A stretch of DNA of 64,000 nucleotides from Eledone cirrhosa (Eukaryota; Mollusca; Cephalopoda; Octopoda; Eledonidae). The stretch covers positions 6,902,450 to 6,966,449 of the forward strand of contig OZ024740.1 of assembly GCA_964016885.1 (NCBI GenBank), in the 5' to 3' direction. Under the pieces are notes generated by a model that worked only from the letters and a program-made list of their open reading frames with translations, did not search any database and was not told the origin of the DNA. Position numbers and translations under genes: made by a program. Positions 31,601 to 45,889 of the stretch are shown here, in pieces. The first letter of the stretch is position 1, and every line of letters begins with the position of its first letter.

Positions 31601-32101
31601 ATCCTAAGGCAGTGTTTGTGAGAGACATTACGCCAAAATACTCAGATCCTAAAGGCTGTGTTTGTGACAGACATTACCCCAATATACTCAGATCCTAAGA
31701 GAGTGTTTGTGAGAGACATTACCCCAAAATACTCAGATCCTAAGGCTGTATTTGTGAGAGACATTACCCCAAAATACTGAGATTCTAAGGCTGTATTTTT
31801 GAGAGACATTACCCCAAAATACTCAGATCCTCAGGCTGTATTTGTAGGAGACATTACCCCAAAATACTCAGATCCTAAGGTAGTGTTTGTGAGAGACATT
31901 ATCCCAAAATACTCAGATCCTAAGGCTGTATTTGTGAGACACATTACCCCAAAATACTCAGATCCTAAGGCAGTATTTGTGAGAGACATTACCCCAAAAT
32001 ACTCAGATCCTAAGGCTGTATTTGTGAGAGACATTACCCCAAAATACTGAGATCCTAAGGCAGTGTTTGTGAGAGACATTACGCCAAAATACTCAGATCC
32101 T
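25640..32101. repeat. Higher-order block D: 3,791-bp offset duplication
   Basis: About 2.67 kb at 25,640-28,310 recurs at 29,431-32,101. Differences seen are few, for example gcgacagac against gtgacagac (26,790 and 30,581), actcacatcc against actcagatcc (near 26,228 and 30,019) and ccacaatac against ccaaaatac (near 27,980 and 31,771). Shared rare marks include the gagagaaattaccccc variant (26,341 and 30,132) and the extra A in cctaaagg near 27,858 and 31,649. Confidence 0.88.
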
Positions 32102-35100
32102 AAGGCTGTATTTGTGAGCGACATTACCCCCAAAATACTCAGATCCTAAGGCAGTATTTGTGAGAGACAATACCCCAAAATACTCAGATCCTAAGGCAGT
32201 ATTTGGGAGAGACATTACCCCCAAAATACTCAGATCCTAAGGCTGTATTTGTGAGAGACAATACCCCAAAATACTCAGATCCTAAGGCTGTATTTGTGAG
32301 AGACAATACCCCAAAATACTCAGATCCTAAGGCAGTATTTGTGAGAGACAATAACCCAAAATACTCAGATCCTAAGGCAGTATTTGGGAGAGACATTACC
32401 CCCAAAATACTCAGATCCTAAGGCTGTATTTGTGAGAGACAATAACCAAAAATACTCAGATCCTAAGGCAGTATTTGTGAGAGACATTACCCCAAAATAC
32501 TGAGATCCTAAGGCTGTATTTGTGAGAGACATTACCCCAAAATACTCAGATCCTAAGGCAGTATTTGTGAGAGACATTACGCCAAAATACTGAGCTCCTA
32601 AGGCTGTGTTTGTGAGAGACATTACCCCAAAATACTGAGATCCTAAGGCTGAGTTTGTTAGAGACATTACCCCAAAATACTGAGATCCTAAGGCAGTATT
32701 TGTGAGAGACATTACCCCAAAATACTCAGATCCTAAGGCAGTGTTTGTGAGAGACATTACGCCAAAATACTCAGATCCTAAGGCTGTGTTTGTGACAGAC
32801 ATTACCCCAATATACTCAGATCCTAAGAGAGTGTTTGTGAGAGACATTACCCCAAAATACTCAGATCCTAAGGCAGTATTTGTGAGAGACATTACCCCAA
32901 AATACTGAGATCCTAAGGCAGTATTAGTGAGAGACATTACCCCAAAATACTCAGATCCTAAGGCTGTATTTGTGAGAGACATTACCCCAAAATACTCAGA
33001 TCCTAAGGCTGTATTTGTGAGAGACATTACCCCAGAATACTCAGATCCTAAGGCAGTAATTGTGAGAGACATTACACCAAAATACTCAGATCCTAAGGCT
33101 GTATTTGTGAGAGACATTACCCCAAAATACTCAGATCCTAAGGCAGTATTTGTGAGAGACATTACCCCAAAATACTAAGATCCTAAGGCAGTATTTGTGA
33201 GAGACATTACCCCAAAATACTCAGATCCTAAGGCTGTATTTGTGAGAGACATTACCCCAAAATACTCAGATACTAAGGCAGTATTTGTGAGAGACATTAC
33301 CCCAAAATACTCAGACCCTAAGGCAGTATTTGTGAGAGACATTACCCCAAAATACTGAGATCCTAAGGCAGTGTTTGTGAGAGACATTACCCCCAACATA
33401 CTCAGATCCTAAGGCTGTATTTGTGAGAGACATTACCCCAAAATACTCAGATCCTAAGGCTGTATTTGTGAGAGACAATAACCAAAAATACTCAGATCCT
33501 AAAGCAGTATTTGTGAGAGACATTACCCCAAAATACTCAGATCCTAAGGCTGTATTTGTGAGAGACAATAACCAAAAATACTCAGATCCTAAGGCAGTAT
33601 TTGTGAGAGACATTACCCCAAAATACTCAGATCCTAAGGCAGTTTTTGTGAGAGACATTACGCCAAAATACTGAGCTCCTAAGGCTGTGTTTGTGAGAGA
33701 CATTACCCCAAAATACTGAGATCCTAAGGCTGAGTTTGTTAGAGACATTACCCCAAAATACTGTGATCCTAAGGCAGTATTTGTGAGAGACATTACCCCA
33801 AAATACTCAGATCCTAAGGCAGTGTTTGTGAGAGACATTACGCCAAAATACTCAGATCCTAAGGCTGTGTTTGTGACAGACATTACCCCAATATATTCAG
33901 ATCCTAAGAGAGTGTTTGTGAGAGACATTACCCCAAAATACTCAGATCCTAAGGCTGTATTTGTGAGAGACATTACCCCAAAATACTGAGATTCTAAGGC
34001 TGTATTTTTGAGAGACATTACCCCAAAATACTCAGATCCTAAGGTAGTGTTTGTGAGAGACATTATCCCAAAATACTCAGATCCTCAGGCTGTATTTGTG
34101 GGAGACATTACCCCAAAATACTCAGATCCTAAGGTAGTGTTTGTGAGAGACATTATCCCAAAATACTCAGATCCTAAGGCTATATTTGTGCGAGACATTA
34201 CCCCAAAATACTCAGATCCTAAGGCAGTATTTGTGAGAGACATTACCCCAAAATACTCAGATCCTAAGGCTGTATTTGTGAGAGACATTACCCCAAAATA
34301 CTGAGATCCTAAGGCAGTGTTTGTGAGAGACATTACGCCAAAATACTCAGATCCTAAGGCTGTACTTGTGAGAGACATTACCCCAAAATACTCAGATCCT
34401 AAGGCAGTGTTTGTGAGGGACATTACCCAAAAATACTCAGATCCTAAGGCAGTATTTGTGAGAGACATTACCCCAAAATACTCAGATCCCAAGGCAGTGT
34501 TTGTGAGAGACATTACCCCAAAATACTCAGATCCTAAGGCTGTGTTTGTGAGAGATATTACCCCAAAATACTCAGATCCTAAGGCAGTGTTTGTGAGAGA
34601 CATTACACCAAAATACTCAGATCCTAAGGCAGTGTTTGTGAGAGATATTACCCCAAAATACTCAGATCCTAAGGCAGTGTTTGTGACAGACATTACCCCA
34701 AAATACACAGATACTAAGGCAGTATTTGTGAGAGACATTACCCCAAAATACTCAGATCAGATCCTAAGGCAGTATTTGTGAGGGACATTACCCCAAAATA
34801 CTCAGATCCTAAGGCAGTATTTGTGAGAGACATTACCCCAAAATACTCAGATCCCAAGGCAGTGTTTGTGAGAGACATTACCCCAAAATACTCAGATCCT
34901 AAGGCTGTGTTTGTGAGAGATATTACCCCAAAATACTCAGATCCTAAGGCAGTGTTTGTGAGAGACATTACACCAAAATACTCAGATCCTAAGGCAGTTT
35001 TTGTGAGAGATATTACCCCAAAATACTCAGATCCTAAGGCAGTGTTTGTGAGAGATATTACCCCCGAAATACTCAGATCCTAAGGCAGTGTTTGTGAGAG

Positions 35101-35805
35101 ATATTACCCCAAAATCCTCAGATCCTAAGGCAGTATTTGTGAGAGACATTACCCCAAAATATTCAGATCCTAAGGCTGTATTTGTGAGAGACATTACCCC
35201 AAAATACTGAGTTCCTAAGGCAGTATTTGTGAGAGACATTACCCCAAAATACTCAGATCCTCAGGCTGTATTTGTGAGAGACATTACCCCAAAATACTCA
35301 GATTCTAAGGCTGTATTTTTGAGAGACATTACCCCAAAATACTCAGATCCTCAGGCTGTATTTGTGTGAGACATCACCCCAAAATACTCAGATCCTAAGG
35401 TAGTGTTTGTGAGAGACATTATCCCAAAATACTCAGATTTTAAGGCTGTATTTTTGAGAGACATTACCCCAAAATACTCAGATCCTCAGGCTGTATTTGT
35501 GGGAGACATCACCCCAAAATACTCAGATTCTAAGGTAGTGTTTGTGAGAGACATTATCCCAAAATACTCAGATCCTAAGGCTGTATTTTTGAGAGACATT
35601 ACCCCAAAATACTCAGATCGTAAGGCTGTATTTTTGAGAGACATTAACCCAAAATTCTCAGATCCTAAGGCAGTGTTTGTGAGAGACATTACCCCAAAAT
35701 ACGCAGATCCTAAGGCAGTATTTGTGAGAGACATTACCCCCAAAATGCTCAGATCCTAAGGCAGTGTTTGTGAGAGACATTACCCCAAAATACTCAGATC
35801 CTAAG
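28310..35805. repeat. Higher-order block E: 1.1-kb segment repeated 6,360 bp away
   Basis: The segment 28,310-29,445 matches 34,670-35,805 at an offset of 6,360 bp. Both carry a local 5-bp duplication (cagatcagatcc at 28,396 and 34,756), the cccccgaaatac variant and the cccaaaattctcag variant. One difference seen is gattctaagg against gattttaagg (29,086 and 35,446). Block E overlaps blocks D and F, so the array was built by successive copying events of different sizes. Confidence 0.85.
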
Positions 35806-38800
35806 GCAGTGTTTGTGAGAGACATTACCCCAAAATACTCAGATCCTAAGGCAGTGTTTGTGAGATACATTACCCCAAAATACTCAGATTCTAAGGCAGT
35901 GTTTGTGAGACTATTACCCCAAAATACTCAGATACTAAGTCAGTTTTTGTGAGAGATATTACCCCAAAATACTCAGATCCTAAGGCAGTGTTTGTGAGAT
36001 ACATTACCGCAAAATACTCAGATCGTAAGGCAGTGTTTGTGAGAGATATTACCCCAAAATACTCAGATCCTAAGGCATCGTTTGTGAGAGACATTACCCC
36101 AAAATACTCAGATCCTAAGGCTGTATTTGTGAGAGACATTACCCCAGAATACTCAGATCCTAAGGCAGTAATTGTGAGAGACATTACACCAAAATACTCA
36201 GATCCTAAGGCTGTATTTGTGAGAGACATTACCCCAAAATACTCAGATCCTAAGGCAGTATTTGTGAGAGACATTACCCCAAAATACTAAGATCCTAAGG
36301 CAGTATTTGTGAGAGACATTACCCCAAAATACTCAGATCCTAAGGCTGTATTTGTGAGAGACATTACCCCAAAATACTCAGATCCTAAGGCAGTATTTTG
36401 AGAGACATTACCCCAAAATACTCAGACCCTAAGGCAGTATTTATGAGAGACATTACCCCAAAATACTGAGATCCTAAGGCAGTGTTTGTGAGAGACATTA
36501 CCCCCAACATACTCAGATCCTAAGGCTGTATTTGTGAGAGACATTACCCCAAAATACTCAGATCCTAAGGCTGTATTTGTGAGAGACAATAACCAAAAAT
36601 ACTCAGATCCTAAAGCAGTATTTGTGAGAGACATTACCCCAAAATACTCAGATCCTAAGGCTGTATTTGTGAGAGACAATAACCAAAAATACTCAGATCC
36701 TAAGGCAGTATTTGTGAGAGACATTACCCCAAAATACTCAGATACTAAGGCAGTATTTGTGAGAGACATTACGCCAAAATACTGAGCTCCTAAGGCTGTG
36801 TTTGTGAGAGACATTACCCCAAAATACTGAGATCCTAAGGCTGAGTTTGTTAGAGACATTACCCCAAAATACTGAGATCCTAAGGCAGTATTTGTGAGAG
36901 ACATTACCCCAAAATACTCAGATCCTAAGGCAGTGTTTGTGAGAGACATTACGCCAAAATACTCAGATCCTAAGGCTGTGTTTGTGACAGACATTACCCC
37001 AATATACTCAGATCCTAAGAGAGTGTTTGTGAGAGACATTACCCCAAAATACTCAGATCCTAAGGCTGTATTTGTGAGAGGCATTACCCCAAAATACTGA
37101 GATTCTAAGGCTGTATTTTTGAGAGACATTACCCCAAAATACTCAGATCCTAAGGTAGTGTTTGTGAGAGACATTATCCCAAAATACTCAGATCCTCAGG
37201 CTGTATTTGTGGGAGACATTACCCCAAAATACTCAGATCCTAAGGTAGTGTTTGTGAGAGACATTATCCCAAAATACTCAGATCCTAAGGCTGTATTTGT
37301 GCGAGACATTACCCAAAAATACTCAGATCCTAAGGCAGTATTTGTGAGAGACATTACGCCAAAATACTCAGATCCCAAGGCAGTGTTTGTGAGAGACATT
37401 ACCCCAAAATACTCAGATCCTAAGGCTGTGTTTGTGAGAGATATTACCCCAAAATACTCAGATCCTAAGGCAGTGTTTGTGAGAGACATTACACCAAAAT
37501 ACTCAGATCCTAAGGCTGTATTTGTGAGAGACAATACCCCAAAATACTCAGATCCTAAGGCTGTATTTGTGAGAGACAATACCCCAAAATACTCAGATCC
37601 TAAGGCAGTATTTGTGAGAGACAATAACCCAAAATACTCAGATCCTAAGGTAGTATTTGGGAGAGACATTACCCCCAAAATACTCAGATCCTAAGGCTGT
37701 ACTTGTGAGAGACATTACCCCAAAATACTCATATCCTAAGGCAGTGTTTGTGAGGGACATTACCCAAAAATACTCAGATCCTAAGGCAGTATTTGTGAGA
37801 GACATTACCCCAAAATACTCAGATCCCAAGGCAGTGTTTGTGAGAGACATTACCCCAAAATACTCAGATCCTAAGGCTGTGTTTGTGAGAGATATTACCC
37901 CAAACTACTCAGATCCTAAGGCAGTGTTTGTGAGAGACATTACACCAAAATACTCAGATCCTAAGGCAGTGTTTGGAGAGATATTACCCCAAAATACTCA
38001 GATCCTAAGGCAGTGTTTGTGACAGACATTACCCCAAAATACACAGATACTAAGGCAGTATTTGTGAGAGACATTACCCCAAAATACTCAGATCCTAAGG
38101 CAGTGTTTGTGAGGGACATTACCCCCAAATACTCAGATCCTAAGGCAGTATTTGTGAGAGACATTACCCCAAAATACTCAGATCCCAAGGCAGTGTTTGT
38201 GAGAGACATTACCCCAAAATACTCAGATCCTAAGGCTGTGTTTGTGAGAGATATTACCCCAAAATACTCAGATCCTAAGGCAGTGTTTGTGAGAGACATT
38301 ACACCAAAATACTCAGATCCTAAGGCAGTTTTTGTGAGAGATATTACCCCAAAATACTCAGATCCTAAGGCAGTGTTTGTGAGAGATATTACCCCCGAAA
38401 TACTCAGATCCTAAGGCAGTGTTTGTGAGAGACATTACCCCAAAATATTCAGATCCTAAGGCTGTATTTGTGAGAGACATTACCCCAAAATACTGAGTTC
38501 CTAAGGCAGTATTTGTGAGAGACATTACCCCAAAATACTCAGATCCTCAGGCTGTATTTGTGAGAGACATTACCCCAAAATACTCAGATTCTAAGGCTGT
38601 ATTTTTGAGAGACATTACCCCAAAATACTCAGATCCTCAGGCTGTATTTGTGTGAGACATCACCCCAAAATACTCAGATCCTAAGGTAGTGTTTGTGAGA
38701 GACATTATCCCAAAATACTCAGATTCTAAGGCTGTATTTTTGAGAGACATTACCCCAAAATACTCAGATCCTCAGGCTGTATTTGTGGGAGACATCACCC

Positions 38801-41706
38801 CAAAATACTCAGATTCTAAGGTAGTGTTTGTGAGAGACATTATCCCAAAATACTCAGATCCTAAGGCTGTATTTTTGAGAGACATTACCCCAAAATACTC
38901 AGATCGTAAGGCTGTATTTTTGAGAGACATTAACCCAAAATTCTCAGATCCTAAGGCAGTGTTTGTGAGAGACATTACCCCAAAATACGCAGATCCTAAG
39001 GCAGTATTTGTGAGAGACATTACCCCCAAAATGGTCAGATCCTAAGGCAGTGTTTGTGAGAGACATTACCCCAAAATACTCAGATCCTAAGGCAGTGTTT
39101 GTGAGAGACATTACCCCAAAATACTCAGATCCTAAGGCAGTGTTTGTGAGATACATTACCCCAAAATACTCAGATTCTAAGGCAGTGTTTGTGAGACTAT
39201 TACCCCAAAATACTCAGATACTAAGTCAGTTTTTGTGAGAGATATTACCCCAAAATACTCAGATCCTAAGGCAGTGTTTGTGAGATACATTACCGCAAAA
39301 TACTCAGATCGTAAGGCAGTGTTTGTGAGAGATATTACCCCAAAATACTCAGATCCTAAGGCATCGTTTGTGAGAGACATTACCCCAAAATACTCAGATC
39401 CTAAGGCTGTATTTGTGAGAGACATTACCCCAGAATACTCAGATCCTAAGGCAGTAATTGTGAGAGACATTACACCAAAATACTCAGATCCTAAGGCTGT
39501 ATTTGTGAGAGACATTACCCCAAAATACTCAGATCCTAAGGCAGTATTTGTGAGAGACATTACCCCAAAATACTAAGATCCTAAGGCAGTATTTGTGAGA
39601 GACATTACCCCAAAATACTCAGATCCTAAGGCTGTATTTGTGAGAGACATTACCCCAAAATACTCAGATCCTAAGGCAGTATTTTGAGAGACATTACCCC
39701 AAAATACTCAGACCCTAAGGCAGTATTTATGAGAGACATTACCCCAAAATACTGAGATCCTAAGGCAGTGTTTGTGAGAGACATTACCCCCAACATACTC
39801 AGATCCTAAGGCTGTATTTGTGAGAGACATTACCCCAAAATACTCAGATCCTAAGGCTGTATTTGTGAGAGACAATAACCAAAAATACTCAGATCCTAAA
39901 GCAGTATTTGTGAGAGACATTACCCCAAAATACTCAGATCCTAAGGCTGTATTTGTGAGAGACAATAACCAAAAATACTCAGATCCTAAGGCAGTATTTG
40001 TGAGAGACATTACCCCAAAATACTCAGATACTAAGGCAGTATTTGTGAGAGACATTACGCCAAAATACTGAGCTCCTAAGGCTGTGTTTGTGAGAGACAT
40101 TACCCCAAAATACTGAGATCCTAAGGCTGAGTTTGTTAGAGACATTAGCCCAAAATACTGAGATCCTAAGGCAGTATTTGTGAGAGACATTACCCCAAAA
40201 TACTCAGATCCTAAGGCAGTGTTTGTGAGAGACATTACGCCAAAATACTCAGATCCTAAGGCTGTGTTTGTGACAGACATTACCCCAATATACTCAGATC
40301 CTAAGAGAGTGTTTGTGAGAGACATTACCCCAAAATACTCAGATCCTAAGGCTGTATTTGTGAGAGGCATTACCCCAAAATACTGAGATTCTAAGGCTGT
40401 ATTTTTGAGAGACATTACCCCAAAATACTCAGATCCTAAGGTAGTGTTTGTGAGAGACATTATCCCAAAATACTCAGATCCTCAGGCTGTATTTGTGGGA
40501 GACATTACCCCAAAATACTCAGATCCTAAGGTAGTGTTTGTGAGAGACATTATCCCAAAATACTCAGATCCTAAGGCTGTATTTGTGCGAGACATTACCC
40601 AAAAATACTCAGATCCTAAGGCAGTATTTGTGAGAGACATTACGCCAAAATACTCAGATCCCAAGGCAGTGTTTGTGAGAGACATTACCCCAAAATACTC
40701 AGATCCTAAGGCTGTGTTTGTGAGAGATATTACCCCAAAATACTCAGATCCTAAGGCAGTGTTTGTGAGAGACATTACACCAAAATACTCAGATCCTAAG
40801 GCTGTATTTGTGAGAGACAATACCCCAAAATACTCAGATCCTAAGGCTGTATTTGTGAGAGACAATACCCCAAAATACTCAGATCCTAAGGCAGTATTTG
40901 TGAGAGACAATAACCCAAAATACTCAGATCCTAAGGTAGTATTTGGGAGAGACATTACCCCCAAAATACTCAGATCCTAAGGCTGTACTTGTGAGAGACA
41001 TTACCCCAAAATACTCAGATCCTAAGGCAGTGTTTGTGAGGGACATTACCCAAAAATACTCAGATCCTAAGGCAGTATTTGTGAGAGACATTACCCCAAA
41101 ATACTCAGATCCCAAGGCAGTGTTTGTGAGAGACATTACCCCAAAATACTCAGATCCTAAGGCTGTGTTTGTGAGAGATATTACCCCAAACTACTCAGAT
41201 CCTAAGGCAGTGTTTGTGAGAGACATTACACCAAAATACTCAGATCCTAAGGCAGTGTTTGGAGAGATATTACCCCAAAATACTCAGATCCTAAGGCAGT
41301 GTTTGTGACAGACATTACCCCAAAATACACAGATACTAAGGCAGTATTTGTGAGAGACATTACCCCAAAATACTCAGATCCTAAGGCAGTGTTTGTGAGG
41401 GACATTACCCCCAAATACTCAGATCCTAAGGCAGTATTTGTGAGAGACATTACCCCAAAATACTCAGATCCCAAGGCAGTGTTTGTGAGAGACATTACCC
41501 CAAAATACTCAGATCCTAAGGCTGTGTTTGTGAGAGATATTACCCCAAAATACTCAGATCCTAAGGCAGTGTTTGTGAGAGACATTACACCAAAATACTC
41601 AGATCCTAAGGCAGTTTTTGTGAGAGATATTACCCCAAAATACTCAGATCCTAAGGCAGTGTTTGTGAGAGATATTACCCCCGAAATACTCAGATCCTAA
41701 GGCAGT
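35130..41706. repeat. Higher-order block F: 3,286-bp tandem duplication
   Basis: About 35,130-38,420 is followed head to tail by a near copy at 38,416-41,706 with an offset of 3,286 bp (73 units plus one base). Shared rare marks include the loss of gaga in gtgagactattacc (35,905 and 39,191), a missing base in gtattttgagag (36,394 and 39,680) and gtgtttggagagatatt (37,969 and 41,255). Differences are few, such as atgctcag against atggtcag near 35,747 and 39,033, and catatcc against cagatcc near 37,731 and 41,017. Confidence 0.9.
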
Positions 41707-44700
41707 GTTTGTGAGAGATATTACCCCAAAATACTCAGATCCTAAGGCAGTATTTGTGAGAGACATTACCCCAAAATATTCAGATCCTAAGGCTGTATTT
41801 GTGAGAGACATTACCCCAAAATACTGAGTTCCTAAGGCAGTATTTGTGAGAGACATTACCCCAAAATACTCAGATCCTCAGGCTGTATTTGTGAGAGACA
41901 TTACCCCAAAATACTCAGATTCTAAGGCTGTATTTTTGAGAGACATTACCCCAAAATACTCAGATCCTCAGGCTGTATTTGTGTGAGACATCACCCCAAA
42001 ATACTCAGATCCTAAGGTCGTGTTTGTGAGAGACATTATCCCAAAATACTCAGATTCTAAGGCTGTATTTTTGAGAGACATTACCCCAAAATACTCAGAT
42101 CCTCAGGCTGTATTTGTGAGAGACATCACCCCAAAATACTCAGATCCTAAGGTAGTGTTTGTGAGAGACATTATCCCAAAATACTCAGATCCTAAGGCTG
42201 TATTTGTGAGAGACATTACCCCAAAATACTCAGATCGTAAGGCTGTATTTTTGAGAGACATTAACCCAAAATTCTCAGATCCTAAGGCAGTGTTTGTGAG
42301 AGACATTACCCCAAAATACTCAGATCCTAAGGCAGTATTTGTGAGAGACATTACCCCCAAAATGCTCAGATCCTAAGGCAGTGTTTGTGAGAGACATTAC
42401 CCCAAAATACTCAGATCCTAAGGCAGTGTTTGTGAGAGACATTACCCCCAAAATACTCAGATCCTAAGGCAGTGTTTGTGAGAGACATTACCCCAAAATA
42501 CTCAGATACTAAGGCAGTATTTGTGAGAGACATTACGCCAAAATACTGAGCTCCTAAGGCTGTGTTTGTGAGAGACATTACCCCAAAATACTGAGATCCT
42601 AAGGCTGAGTTTGTTAGAGACATTACCCCAAAATACTGAGATCCTAAGGCAGTATTTCTGAGAGACATTACCCCAAAATACTCAGATCCTGAGGCAGTGT
42701 TTGTGAGAGACATTACGCCAAAATACTCAGATCCTAAGGCTGTGTTTGTGACAGACATTACCCCAATATACTCAGATCCTAAGAGAGTGTTTGTGAGAGA
42801 CATTACCCCAAAATACTCAGATCCTAAGGCTGTATTTGTGAGAGGCATTACCCCAAAATACTGAGATTCTAAGGCTGTATTTTTGAGAGACATTACCCCA
42901 AAATACTCAGATCCTAAGGTAGTGTTTGTGAGAGACATTATCCCAAAATACTCAGATCCTCAGGCTGTATTTGTGGGAGACATTACCCCAAAATACTCAG
43001 ATCCTAAGGTAGTGTTTGTGAGAGACATTATCCCAAAATACTCAGATCCTAAGGCTGTATTTGTGCGAGACATTACCCCAAAATACTCAGATCCTAAGGC
43101 AGTATTTGTGAGAGACATTACGCCAAAATACTCAGATCCCAAGGCAGTGTTTGTGAGAGACATTACCCCAAAATACTCAGATCCTAAGGCTGTGTTTGTG
43201 AGAGATATTACCCCAAAATACTCAGATCCTAAGGCAGTGTTTGTGAGAGACATTACACCAAAATACTCAGATCCTAAGGCTGTATTTGTGAGAGACAATA
43301 CCCCAAAATACTCAGATCCTAAGGCTGTATTTGTGAGAGACAATACCCCAAAATACTCAGATCCTAAGGCAGTATTTGTGAGAGACAATAACCCAAAATA
43401 CTCAGATCCTAAGGTAGTATTTGGGAGAGACATTACCCCCAAAATACTCAGATCCTAAGGCTGTACTTGTGAGAGACATTACCCCAAAATACTCAGATCC
43501 TAAGGCAGTGTTTGTGAGGGACATTACCCAAAAATACTCAGATCCTAAGGCAGTATTTGTGAGAGACATTACCCCAAAATACTCAGATCCCAAGGCAGTG
43601 TTTGTGAGAGACATTACCCCAAAATACTCAGATCCTAAGGCTGTGTTTGTGAGAGATATTACCCCAAACTACTCAGATCCTAAGGCAGTGTTTGTGAGAG
43701 ACATTACACCAAAATACTCAGATCCTAAGGCAGTGTTTGGAGAGATATTACCCCAAAATACTCAGATCCTAAGGCAGTGTTTGTGACAGACATTACCCCA
43801 AAATACACAGATACTAAGGCAGTATTTGTGAGAGACATTACCCCAAAATACTCAGATCCTAAGGCAGTGTTTGTGAGGGACATTACCCCCAAATACTCAG
43901 ATCCCAAGGCAGTATTTGTGAGAGACATTACCCCAAAATACTCAGATCCCAAGGCAGTGTTTGTGAGAGACATTACCCCAAAATACTCAGATCCTAAGGC
44001 TGTGTTTGTGAGAGATATTACCCCAAAATACTCAGATCCTAAGGCAGTGTTTGTGAGAGACATTACACCAAAATACTCAGATCCTAAGGCAGTTTTTGTG
44101 AGAGATATTACCCCAAAATACTCAGATCCTAAGGCAGTGTTTGTGAGAGATATTACCCCCGAAATACTCAGATCCTAAGGCAGTGTTTGTGAGAGATATT
44201 ACCCCAAAATACTCAGATCCTAAGGCAGTATTTGTGAGAGACATTACCCCAAAATATTCAGATCCTAAGGCTGTATTTGTGAGAGACATTACCCCAAAAT
44301 ACTGAGTTCCTAAGGCAGTATTTGTGAGAGACATTACCCCAAAATACTCAGATCCTCAGGCTGTATTTGTGAGAGACATTACCCCAAAATACTCAGATTC
44401 TAAGGCTGTATTTTTGAGAGACATTACCCCAAAATACTCAGATCCTCAGGCTGTATTTGTGTGAGACATCCCCCCAAAATACTCAGATCCTAAGGTCGTG
44501 TTTGTGAGAGACATTATCCCAAAATACTCAGATTCTAAGGCTGTATTTTTGAGAGACATTACCCCAAAATACTCAGATCCTCAGGCTGTATTTGTGAGAG
44601 ACATCACCCCAAAATACTCAGATCCTAAGGTAGTGTTTGTGAGAGACATTATCCCAAAATACTCAGATCCTAAGGCTGTATTTGTGAGAGACATTACCCC

Positions 44701-44950
44701 AAAATACTCAGATCGTAAGGCTGTATTTTTGAGAGACATTAACCCAAAATTCTCAGATCCTAAGGCAGTGTTTGTGAGAGACATTACCCCAAAATACTCA
44801 GATCCTAAGGCAGTATTTGTGAGAGACATTACCCCCAAAATGCTCAGATCCTAAGGCAGTGTTTGTGAGAGACATTACCCCAAAATACTCAGATCCTAAG
44901 GCAGTGTTTGTGAGAGACATTACCCCCAAAATACTCAGATCCTAAGGCAG
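40060..44950. repeat. Higher-order block G: 2,478-bp tandem duplication
   Basis: About 40,060-42,480 recurs at 42,540-44,950 at an offset of 2,478 bp (55 units plus 3 bases). It overlaps the second copy of block F, so part of this sequence now exists in three closely related copies spaced 3.3 and 2.5 kb apart. Shared rare marks include gtgtttggagagatatt (41,255 and 43,733) and the ggtcgtgtttg variant near 42,016 and 44,494. Confidence 0.88.
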
Positions 44951-45889
44951 TGTTTGTGAGAGATATTACCCCAAAATACTCAGATCCTAAGGCAGTGTTT
45001 GTGAGATACATTACCCCAAAATACTCAGATTCTAAGGCAGTGTTTGTGAGACTATTACCCCAAAATACTCAGATACTAAGTCAGTTTTTGTGAGAGATAT
45101 TACCCCAAAATACTCAGATCCTAAGGCAGTGTTTGTGAGATACATTACCGCAAAATACTCAGATCGTAAGGCAGTGTTTGTGAGAGATATTACCCCAAAA
45201 TACTCAGATCCTAAGGCATCGTTTGTGAGAGACATTACCCCAAAATACTCAGATCCTAAGGCTGTATTTGTGAGAGACATTACCCCAAAATACTGACATC
45301 CTAAGGCTGTATTTGTAAGAGACATTACCCCCAAAATACTCAGATCTTAAGGCTGTGTTTGTGAGAGATATTACCCCAAAATCCTCAGATCCTGAGGCAG
45401 TGTTTGTGAGAGATATTACCCCAAAATACTCAGATCCTAAGGCAGTGTTTGCGAGAGACATTACCCCAAAATACTCAGATCCTAAGGCAGAGTTTGTGAG
45501 AGATATTACCCCAAAATACTCAGATCCTAAGGCAGTGTTTGTGAGAGATATTACCCCAAAATACTCAGATCTTAAGGCAGTGTTTGTGAGAGATATTACC
45601 CCAAAATACTCAGATCCTAAGGCAGTATTTGTGAGAGACATTACCCCTAAAATACTCAGATCCTAAGGCAGTATTTGTGAGAGACATTACCCCAAAATAC
45701 TCAGATCCTAAGGCTGTATTTGTGAGAGACATTACCCCCAAATACTCAGATCCTAAGGCTGTGTTTATGATAGACATTACCCCAAAATACTCAGATCCTA
45801 AGGCTGTATTTGTGAGAGACATTACCCCAAAATACAGACATCCTAAGGCTGTATTTGTGAGAGACATTACCCCCAAAATACTCAGATCT

